Shown here piece by piece: positions 10,898 through 22,800 of a stretch of DNA of 64,000 nt. A model generated the notes under the pieces. That model made no database searches. It was given only the letters and a program-made list of their open reading frames with translations, and was not told the origin of the DNA. A program made the position numbers and the translations under genes. Each line of letters begins with the position of its first letter. Position 1 is the first letter of the stretch. This DNA is from Branchiostoma floridae (taxonomy: Eukaryota; Chordata; Leptocardii; Amphioxiformes; Branchiostomatidae): assembly GCF_000003815.2 (NCBI RefSeq), contig NC_049982.1, forward strand, positions 3,927,259 through 3,991,258. Direction: 5' to 3'.

Positions 10898-13800
10898 GGT
10901 CAGCATGGTACACACAGGGCTACATCAGTTACCCACGTACGGAGACTACTCACTATCCGGAGAACTTTGATCTTAAGTAAGTGTGTGTATGTTTGGTTTA
11001 AAAAAACACTTCTCACTAAGTCTTCTCACTAGCTATAGATGACGACTAATTGGTATTGATATTGTGGTACATACATGTATCTTTATAGTGTACTATCAAA
11101 CTTACAATGCCTTTCACAGGGGTACCCTGAGACAGCAGACAGGCAACTCTTCCTGGGGACCAATAGTCCGAGAATTGTTGGACAAAGGCATGCAGAAACC
11201 AAGGTAGGGTTGCCATTCTGCCTACAATACTGTTCAAAATATAGTCACCAATGCTAAGATAACTTTTATTTTTCACCAGTGTTGTACTTGTAGGGTTTTT
11301 AGATGACTTTGTAAATGAATTTCCATAGTTTTATTTTTGCAGTATGTTTTAAACTAATGAGTAGTTGAGTGCTTTACTAGGTGTTTGGCTGTTTCTGTAT
11401 GTATGTGCGATGAAGTTCATATTTGAGAAGTGTAGCAATATTTGTTTTGAAAGTTGATGCTCCATCAGAAGCACATCTCAGTGATTCTCACCCCATTGGT
11501 CCCTTTTGAATTCGTACTAACCAATCACAGGAAGGGTAGTGATGCAGGAGACCACCCTCCCATCACGCCCATGAGGTCTGCCACAGAGTCGGAGCTCGGC
11601 GGGGAGGGCTGGAGGGTGTATGAGTACATCACCAGTCACTTCATCGCTACGGTCAGTCTTCTTACTAATACATGTTCACTTCTGAAGCATGCAAGATGGA
11701 ATTTGGTTTATTGCTAATAGGCCTTTCATTCAAATCCTGGAAATAGCTGAGGCTAGAGTCAGGAGAAAACTATTTTAGGGTACAGTAGGCCATGTATGGT
11801 GAATGTATATTAACAAAAAAGATTTTGCTGAGAAATTTAGGTAGATATTAGATGGATATATAGACAGACAGACAAAGCAAAAAAATTAGGACCATATGAA
11901 TATAAAAACTTCAACTATAAGAGCTGCTAAAGATTTAAGTATTTCTCATAGTAAGGTGAATAACTTTTAGACCCTCAAAAAGAATTCTATCAAAGAGATC
12001 GTTTTTGAAAAAAAAAAATAATAATCTTGAAAGAAATAGTTACGTACATTTCAAAATACGATTTTATCATTGTCATATTGGTGTTATTTTTTACTGTTTG
12101 TTACGCACAAAGATACATGTATCTAAATTGAAATGACTCTATATTTTTTACTTTTGTGAAACGTTATTTTTCCCCAGGTGTCAAAAGACTGTAAGTACCT
12201 GCAGACCACAGTGAAGTTTGACGTGGCTGGAGAGAGCTTCAGCGTGACGGGGAAGACTCTGATTGACGCAGGCTACACGGCAGTCATGCACTGGCAGGGC
12301 ATCTCAGCTGAGGAGAGTGTGCCGCACTTCGACAAGGGGGATGTCTGCACTGTTAACGAGGTACTGATTAACAAAAAAAGTTTTTTTTTTTCTAAATTGA
12401 ACCCTAAAGCCTGGTCTTACGCAGCTGGTACGTATTGTAAAAAAACTGGTGTGTTAAGGCCTAAAGGCAGTTTACCAGTTGTGTTTGTTTGTATTGCATA
12501 ACCTGTAAACTGCCTTTAGGCATAACACGAAGTTTGGAACCATAAGTACAAGCTGTGTGAGACCAATTTTTAGGTTTGATCCATCCACATCAGGGAAGAC
12601 CTCTTCTATTTTCGGAAAGTGTGATGGAATCTCTTACATGCTAAAGGTTTGTGTCTAAAGTGTCCATGCATGCCATGTTGGGGACTACTGATGCTACGTT
12701 AGCAGAGTTAAGGCAGGTGTAGTTTCAATGTTGTGACATATTTCCCACAGGTGAAACTAGCTGAGAAACAGACGAGTCCCCCAGACTACCTAACAGAGGC
12801 AGAGCTGATCAGTTTGATGGAGAAACATGGCATCGGTACAGACGCCAGCATACCTGGTGAGGTCGCTGCTGCCTGTTTTATTAACAGCATTAAAACGTAA
12901 TGAACTATGTAATAATCTTCTGTGAAGTGTAATTCAAAACACTGACAGTTAAACTGAATTTTGCTGTTTCCAGTCCACATCAACAACATCTGCCAGAGGA
13001 ACTACGTGACGGTGGGAGGGGGGCGGAAACTGATCCCCACTCCGCTGGGCATCGTACTGGTGCACGGATATCAGAAGGTGAGGGGGAGGGAGTTGTTTTC
13101 CGGAGCTGCGCAGAAAGTGCACGGTGCCTACCCTTAGCCTGTTTCTTTTAGATAATTTTTTTCCCTGGGCAAATTTCGATCACAAAGGTCTATATTTCTG
13201 CAAGAGTGACTGAAGCATGTATATTTTTAAAATCTTGCCAAAAATTGTGACCTTTGGCATGCTTTGACCTATGAGTGACCTTCATATTCATCACTGGCAC
13301 ATGGACTGATCCATTAGGGGAGGGGGTGCAATCCTGACATCATGACAATCATCTGGCTGTAGGTCGTTAAAATGCCGGAGTTGAACTCGGGCTTTTTGAA
13401 CCAAAACAACCTAACAAATCCAGCTTTGCAGTGGGGGTAAAGACTTGAGGTTTGAAATGTAGGTAAATGTGTTTTTAAGTGATTGTTTGACATGGCTTAA
13501 CCATGTAGGGAATGGGCAATTCGATTTAGCAGCCCCTCCCCTGAACTGAATGAAGTGAAATGTATATATTAACCCATCCTCAACTTTTCTATTGTTAGAT
13601 GTGGTAAATCATGTCTCAACATTATCAAGAAGTATATTTTGACCCCATTTGGGGAATGTGGGAGCATTGTTGTGCCTGTTTTTTGTCAAAAGTGTGATAC
13701 CATTGCAATATCCATTATGTACATATAGAGCAGTGTGGAAATGGATGATCAAAGCTGTCAGAAGTGGCTGGGAGAGCTTAGATGAGTGCAAATGTGGTAT

Positions 13801-16800
13801 GGAGTTATTGAAAATGATGGACTAAGTGATTCATTTAGGTTTATACCATACTATTCTTACTCAATGAAGACCTATCAATCAAAAAGTGCCTGCCTGGGAC
13901 TCCCCCCCCCCCCCCCAGCACACAGATATGGTCATTTTAGAGTTTACAGAAGCCAAAACAAGAGGTTGTATTGCCTGATTTGTCCTAAATGTAGTACTGG
14001 CTAGTACTCCAAGTCAAATAAAAAGGATTTGGTGTATGCATGAACTTCCCAGGTGTTTATTTTGGTCTTTTTGTATGTACATGTTGTGGTTTTGCTGGTA
14101 AGGTACCTGATATAAAAGTTGTAAAAACAAGAAAAATTTCTATTGCAAAGTTGAAATTTTACATCAAAGTAGTAGAACAGGATATGGTGAGTGCTAATTG
14201 ACAGTTGTAATCAGACAAGCAACATTGAAATTTGAGAAAAGTCATGTGATCTTAGCAGTGACTGCCCCAGTGACATACAAGTTACAGCATAGGGCCCATT
14301 GGCAGGGTATGGTTCTGGCTCTCAATTCCCAAGGGAACGATCAATGAACTTCATATTTTGGGAATATCATCACACCCCCTCAGTGTTTCAGCCAGGGGGG
14401 TAGAGATCTCTCAATCACCTTGCTTTGCTACCTGTAAGGGGAGGGAGTTGTTTTCCGGAGCTGCGCAGAAAGTGCACGGTGCCTACCCTTAGCCTGTTTC
14501 TTTTAGATAATTTTTTTCCCTGGGCAAATTTCGATCACAAAGGTCTATATTTCTGCAAGAGTGACTGAAGCATGTATATTTTTAAAATCTTGCCAAAAAT
14601 TGTGACCTTTGGCATGCTTTGACCTATGAGTGACCTTCATATTCATCACTGGCACATGGACTGATCCATTAGGGGAGGGGGTGCAATCCTGACATCATGA
14701 CAATCATCTGGCTGTAGGTCGTTAAAATGCCGGAGTTGAACTCGGGCTTTTTGAACCAAAACAAACCTAACAAATCCAGCTTTGCAGTGGGGGTAAAGAC
14801 TTGAGGTTTGAAATGTAGGTAAATGTGTTTTTAAGTGATTGTTTGACATGGCTTAACCATGTAGGGAATGGGCAATTCGATTTAGCAGCCCCTCCCCTGA
14901 GGGGGGGAATTATTTCTGTCAAAACTTCTATCTGTAGCTAGATGATTTGATGATAATTTCAGTCTGTTTTTTGTGACCTTTTGCAAAATAATGACACCAC
15001 AAATGTGTGTTTTGTTCTATTCTTCTTCTTCTTCTTCGTCGCGTCATCACTAAACTTTCCTTGTCCAATTCTATTACTAATGTGCTATAGAGTTGCAAAT
15101 TTATATGTAGAACACCACAAGAAATAAACCTTTCTCCTTCACTATCACTTATGTCCCTTATGTATTCCCTGTTTTTCTCTCCAGATAGACCCAGAGCTAG
15201 TGCTCCCCCACATGCGGTCAGCAGTAGAGACCCAGCTGAATCTGATAGCACAGGGAAAGGCTGACTATATGTACAACACATAAGTCTAAATACCTCACAT
15301 GTATTATACTGATAGATGTTTATTCCTTCCAGATTGACCCAGAGCTTGTGCTGCCCCACATGCGGTCAGCAGTGGAGACCCAGCTAAACCTGATCGCCCA
15401 GGGGAAGGCGAACTACAACGCCGTCTTGCAGCACGCCCTGGACATCTTCCGGCTCAAGTTTCACTACTTCGTGGACTCGGTCTCGGACATGGACCAGCTG
15501 TTCGAGGTGACTTTCTCACCGCTGGCAGCCAGCGGGAAGCCTCTGTCAAGGTAAGATTGCGTGGCGTAATCGGGAGCGCGTAGGGCTCAGGCCCAAGAGG
15601 TCCTGGTTCAAAACTTGCCATGTCACTGATCTTGTCCCCTTGGGAAAGGTACTTTACACGGCTTTCCTTACTTCACTCAGGTAAAAAATGAGTACCTACA
15701 TTTGTAGCTTCAGCTCTGTGTTTGAGATCCTGTGTTTGGGGAGAGCCGCAACCCACGCAAGTGAAAGAACCCACTACACGTCTCGAAAAGAGTAGGGTTC
15801 TTCCCGGTGTGATTGGATCAATCCATTCAAGCTAAATGGGGTAGGGAATTTCCTGAGCAGCTTCGTAACCCCTGCCTTGCCTATTGGGTCAATTAGTCGA
15901 ACTTAGCAAAGCTCAATGTTTCTGACTTGGGGAGAAGAGATGCTGCCACAGTGAGTGAGTTCTTGTGCCTAGAAGTGGTTAATGGCCTTGAGTAAACTCG
16001 TTAAAAAAAAAGGTATTGATGAAAGGACATGAACAGAATATCATCGTTGATTATTATGTTCCTTTTGGATGTGAATTGTAAAGCCTGAGATCCTATGTTT
16101 GAGGAGAGCTGCACCTATTAACATCCCACAACGTTAAAAAAAAAAAGTGGGGTCCTTTCTGGTGTGAGTGGTCAAAAACCTACAGTGTAATGGCCGTCTC
16201 TGGGGCAATTATCGTAAGTTATGACTTAAGGCCTGCTACTGTACCAAAGAAAGTAGCAAGGGGCCCCAATATCTGATATTTGTTTGATACTGGTCAAGGC
16301 ATATCCTTATAAACTCATACCAAATTTCATAACAATTACAGCTTCTGTATCTGTATCTATATCCGCCCTTCAATATAACACACCAGCTTTGCCGGCAAGC
16401 GGTGCGGCAGCAGCTGGTTATATTACACTGAACGATCTGTCACACCTAACTTTTGCACATGTATCTGCAAGCTTTCTTTAAAACCATCCAGCGAAGATGC
16501 CCCTACTGTGCTTGGTGATAACAAATTCCACTGTACGATCACAGTCCTGAGAAAATACAGATTTTTGAACACATCAATCCCTGTTGCTAAAGCACAAATA
16601 AGTGCTACTTTTTGGCCAAGGAAATAAAACATTTACTTGTGTTTTTGCTGCAGATGTGGGAAGTGCCGCAGGTTCATGAAGTACGTCCAGGCCAAGCCCA
16701 GCCGCCTGCACTGCGCCACGTGTGACGAGACCTACAACCTCCCGCAGGGCGGGACCGTCAAGCTGTACAAGGAGATCAAGTGTCCTCTGGACGACTTCGA

Positions 16801-19800
16801 GCTGGTGCTGTTCTCCACAGGGTCAAAGGGCAAGGTGAGAGGGCAAAGGGCATGGGTTAGGATGTATGATTATTGAGAAAGGTAAAGATTCAGTAAATGT
16901 AAAAATTTTAATTAAAAAAGACAAATCAAGCTGTACAAGGAGATCAAGTGTCCTCTGGACGATTTCGAACTGGTGTTGTTCTCCACGGGGTCAAAGGGCA
17001 AGGTGAGAGGGAGGGCAAAGGGTATGGGTTAGGATGTACAAGGAGATCAAGTGTCCTCTGGATGATTTCGAACTGGTGCTGTTCTCCACGGGGTCAAAGG
17101 GCAAGGTGAGAGGCCAAAGGGTATGGGTTAGGATGTACATTCATCAAGGAGATCAAGTGTCCTCTGGATGATTTCGAACTGCCCTTGCCAAACTGGTCTG
17201 GAATGCCGCTTTAAGGCCAGAAACATTATACCAGCATTAAGGCCAGCATAAGGCACTTTAACATGGTGGTTTCGCGCCTATTATAGCTGTCCATGTACCC
17301 CTCCCTCAACTGTCAGCCAGGCAGAGCCTTGAGCCAATTAGTGAGCATTACAAGAGCATTAATGCTCTCTGCCACAGCTATTAGTCACAGTTGACCCTTA
17401 TATTAACAAGTGGTACATGGGTTAATCCCCAGCCACCTTAGCATTGTTTTCCTGTTGGAAACTAGATAGTGACTACAAAGGCCCAGGGTCTCTGACAATG
17501 GGATTGGGAGGAAGGAAAGTAGTTTGCAGTAATCATGCACTTGTTTACATGTAATGTATGTTTTCCTTGTAGTAATGCTTGGCAAATTTGGTCTTAGGAA
17601 CAACTTACTACCATGGTCCTCTTAGAAACCCCAGGGAGTCTGCAGGTTTGAAATGGAGTGCAAGCCTGCAGCTGGCATGGGTTTGTTTACATTATGGTTG
17701 ATAGTTCAACGTGGGTTACAAGATGAAAAAAATGTTTATTGTTATACCTCTTTGACTTGTCGAAGCAAACATGCATGTCAGGGATTTTAACTACATATGT
17801 ATACAGTATAGACTAGCTTGATAGTGTTAAGTGTCAGATAAATTATAATTAATTCATTCCTTTCAATGGTTTCCTCAGACAGGAACCACTATTGTGCCCC
17901 AGGAACCACTATAATTGTAACTACAGTAACTGTTAACCCCTAACTGGAAATTCAGGAAAATCTATTTGGTTTCAGCCCACTTACTTCTAAAGTAGATTTC
18001 ACTACTGAGTGTAAAGAGGGCAAACAGTTGCCTTTGTTCAGCACACTTCTTCGTTCTTAGATTGACTATAGTTCAGACATATATGCTAGTGGCTGTACTA
18101 GGCCAGTCACATGACTCAGCCCTAGGTATGTCACATGATACCCTCCAAGATTCTGGGCCAGGCCAGGCCAGGCTATGTACAAGTAACAGAGCAGGGGAGG
18201 CTAGGTACCTAGAAGGGGGTTTCATGCAGCCTGTACATGGGCTTTCTATATACAGCTATTAGGTACAGGTATGGCAAGGTTTGACTAGGTATGTAGAATA
18301 CAGAAAATAGAAACAAGCATCATTGACACAGATAGCTACACTGACCCACATCTGTCACCATTGGTGTCTGGACTTGAGGATCTCCCTAATTCCCTAATTA
18401 CATGGCTCATCTGGCAGAACTAACTTAAACAAACACAGGATACTACTCCACTACAGGAGGTCATGTCTGTATACTTAGCTGATCATTCCTGGTGCTTCTA
18501 TGAATTGCAATGAGTGGAGAAGTTTTTTGTCTTCAATATTACTAAATATTAGTTGTGGTTCCATTTTGCATGTGCTTTCTGAAATCTTACATTGCAAGTG
18601 TAGGGAAGACACAATTGCATCTTCTATAAGACAATTCCCGAGAGCTGCACACAGGCATACAATGTATGTTGAAGTGCTCTATTGATCAATAGTCCTTCAT
18701 TTACTTAGACTACTAAAACTATTGTTGAAATGAGTCCTCTTTAGTTTACTTAACTGTCACATTGAGTAGGACTTACAATTCCCACAACTCTGTTTTTTTA
18801 TACTGACATTGACAATGGCCCACAGACCCCTCCATCTATGTCCAGTATCTGAACAACAGCAAGAGAGACTCTAGTTTTGACTTTTGGAAGAGATGGGACT
18901 AGTTCCTACCTAAAGCCAAGCCTAAGAGCTTTCAGTGTTTGTTTTAGAAGAACTTCAGTAAGGAGCCATCGCTACTTGGGACACAACAGCCAGTGAAAGG
19001 CCTATGTGCATGTAGTTCCTGGTAATCAATCACTCTAGGAGAAGAGCCTGGCTGCAGCTGGGCAGAAGGTGTTCTGGCCTTATCTGTGGGGCTAACTTTG
19101 TGTAGCATATCAATTATCCACGCACTGCATGCAAGGGGCCAAGCATCATGTACCCCTTTGACACAGTCCTGTTTTTCTCTTCTTCAGTTTTCAACTTGTA
19201 TACTTGTAAGCTGTCTTTTTCTTAAGTTGAATATAAAGTTACCTATTCATAACAGACCAATCCATATAAAAGTGAACTTGAGACATAACCAAGTCCTTAT
19301 TGGAGGAGCTTACAAGTGGAGTACCCTGACAGACCACCTGACATGGTCTAACAAGTAACAGGTCACCTGACTTTCTTACTCCTGACCACCATCTAACCAC
19401 CACTGGCCAACCAAGCTCCCACACCACCATTCCACTTGTACTTGGGCCCACAAAACATGATAAAATGCACTGTTCATGTTGGTAGCACATTGATGAATTG
19501 TGACATTTCAGTTATCAGCTGAATGAATACTTCAAGCACAGATGAACTCTAAACAGCTGTGTCAATTTCAAATCTAACAAAGCATATTAGCATGAAAAGT
19601 GTCTTAAATCTATTCAAAGTCAAACCGACAGTTTTTATGAACAGCTTAAATTACAAAATTGTGAATCAATACACTTTGAAAAGGTTATCGTAACATGAAA
19701 CTCAGAGATTGACACATGTCATTATGCTGTCAGAGATGAATGAAATTTTCATTTTCTCGTAGTAAATAGATATATCGTACGGTAATATATCACTGCTACA

Positions 19801-22800
19801 TTGTACATGAACATGTGCACTGTACAACTGATTTTACAGGTACAGGACCAGTATAACGCCTTATGTGCTGTCAGAATGGATATAGGTAGTACCGGAAAAA
19901 TTTCAACAGAGTAGCCTATTCTGTCTTTGTTTATTTAGACTTATGCCATCATTCTAAACCTAATCACCTTCATCTTAAGAAATAGCCTGATACAGGTCCC
20001 TATCTGTCTGTTCTGAATTCAGCGTAAATCGTTGTCGGGGCCCCCCATGCAGACCCTCTTTCCTTAATGCCCAGCCAGACAATGTTTTTGTCTTTTTTCA
20101 AGTGCTAACTTTTTATATAATTTAGTGGTTAAAATAGATGTACATTTTATAAGTCTAAAGACAAGCTTACATGTGAGTGTAAGTACATAATGATAGTATG
20201 AATCACTGTTTCATTTGGTCTGACTTGATTTTGTTCTCAAAGAGACTTGCTTTTGCTTTTCTCCACATTTCCAGGGCAGCTTGTGTCACAGCAGGACATG
20301 AGGTGAAAGGAAATATGGTTGACCTTTTAGTGACCAGTGCACTGATAGGCAATCCCCTGATGGAGTCCCAGGGAAACATCCACAAACTCTCTACCCAATG
20401 ATACATTTTAGATGGCCCTCATACATGTAACTTCATGAGAAACATTTTGTTAACTTATCAGGGTTTTGTGTCTGACTCATTTCTTAGTTCAAATTCAAAG
20501 TTATGACATGGCAGTCACTTCTTGAAAACAGCAAAAATGTTCATGGCATTCTTCCTAGATTTTTTCTTGGCACAGTCTGATGGCAGGTTTGTAGAACACA
20601 CCCTCCCTCATTGTGCCATTAATTCTGGCCTACTAGAAGGTTTATTTTGCCTAAATCACATAGTTTCATTGTCTTTGAAGAGAAGTAGAAGTAGAAGTAG
20701 GACCGGGAGAAATGTCCTGGAAACAGATCCTGTTTCAGGCACATGTGTTTTGGAAGGGTGGCAAGATAAGTACTCCTGAGGCATAATGTGGCGTGACCAC
20801 CCCCACTAGCTAGCTGTCAGGGGTGGGGTACTGGCCTCTCCTGCACTCAGGGAAAGACCCAGATGATGAGTGATGATTAATGGGCCCGGCCTCAACTCGG
20901 CATTAATGCAATGTCCAGTGGGAAACAACTTAGTGCGGGGTTAAGGCTGAAAATGCTCTGTTGAGGAGCGTATAATGCGGCCTTAAAGCCACACTACAGA
21001 CCAGTTTGGCAAGGGTGGTGTTCTCCACGGGGTCAAAGGGCAAGGTGAGAGGGAGGGCAAAGGGTATGGGTTAGGATGTACAAGGAGATCAAGTGTCCTC
21101 TGGATGAGTTTGAATTGGTTATGTTCTCCACGGGGTCAAAGGGCATTGTGAGAAGTAATGATTTAGTCTAGTGACCTTCAGGTTGTTGGGGGGACAAATT
21201 CAAGGGCTTTTCTATCTCTTGCTATGGATTTAAGTCTTTCCAGCAAGTTTAGGGTTATCCACTCTACAGTGTTGTGTTGGCAAAGGGCTTTAAAAGCTCC
21301 TTTGTGCAGGGGGAATTATGTTTTAATGAAAAATGATAAGAGTTAGTTTTTACGATTGATTGATTGATTTTTTTGTTCATATGCCAATACTTTATCAATC
21401 TTCCGGGTCGGTGGTTGAAAATATGTCTTCCAAGGTAAAGCTAAAGTTTTAGCTGTATTAATGAACAAACTTCATGTAAGGGCATCATTTATCATTTGGT
21501 AATTACCATGCATAATTTGTTGCCCCCTCCACCTCATCTCTGTTTCAGACCTACCCCCTGTGCCCCTACTGCTTCAACCACCCCCCCTTCCCAGACATGA
21601 AGAAGGCTATGGGGTGTAACCAGTGCACACACCCCACCTGCACCCACTCCCTCATCAACAATGGAGTGGCCCAGTGTGTGGAGTGTGAGGATGGGGTGCT
21701 CGTCATGGACCAGACGTCAGCACCCAAGTGGAAAATGGCCTGCAACAAGTAAGGATTTGTTTGTTTGTTTGTTTGAACCTTTGTTTATAAAAAAAAATAA
21801 AGGATGGATGACTAAACTGAACTGAATTCTTAAAAGCTCAAATTGGCTTAAAGACTGCTTTTCATTGAGGTCATGAGGGTTAGACCAAATATATAACAGA
21901 GATACAGTTTACATCATTTAAAGTCCTAATGAATCTTACAAATGTACAAGTCTGTATGCACAATTTTTACATAGTATTACATGGTACAAAATACATGAAC
22001 TGGATGAATTGGAGGACATTTATACGTGATAAATGTAAGATCTACACTGTGTGGAGTGCAAGGGTAGGGTAGGGTAATTGTCTTGGACCAGACATCTGCA
22101 CCCAAGTGGAAAATGGCCTGCAACAGGTAAGCATGAATTCGAGGACATTTACGCTTGATGAATGAAAGATACGCACTGGAGCAAGGCTGTCTCCAGGACC
22201 CATTCTTCTGTCCCGGGACAGAAATTTGCTTGTTGGGACGGAAAATAATTTTACCCCATCTGTCCCAAAAATTACATGAAACTGTTGAAAATTTACTTTT
22301 ATAAGCTTACAAAGACATATTTAACCAGGAAAATCAACAACATTGGCTCATAAACAATGAGTGGGACAGGAAAAAATTAAAGCTGGAGACAACCCTGCAC
22401 TGGAGAGTAAGGGTAGGCTAGGTTGCTGGTCATGGACCAGGCATCTGCACCCAAGTGGAAAATGGCCTGCAACAAGTAAGGCCATGTTGATTTGATTTTA
22501 TGATTGATATCCTCTGGGAACCCGGCCAAACTGCATGGTGTGAATGTTTTGCCAAAAAAAAGTTGCTTTCTTTCATTATAAAATCTACAATGTCATGTAC
22601 TGTACATCTGTGACTGGTCATGCCTGTATAACACATGACTGAACAGCGTACCAACCAATGGATTCTTTATTGTAACAGTTCTTTCACATATTCTTGTTTG
22701 ACTTTGGGACTGACTTTGGCATTCTATGACATTAGTACCCATTGAAAAAATTTGGTTGTTGCAATTTACAGCATATATTTGCTACTTTTGTAGCTGCTTT

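Noticed and set aside
10909-10976. Echo of exon 8 as a regular TOP3B exon
   Set aside because: Including it would duplicate the active-site segment, no acceptor is seen before it, and the neighbouring exons already join in phase without it.
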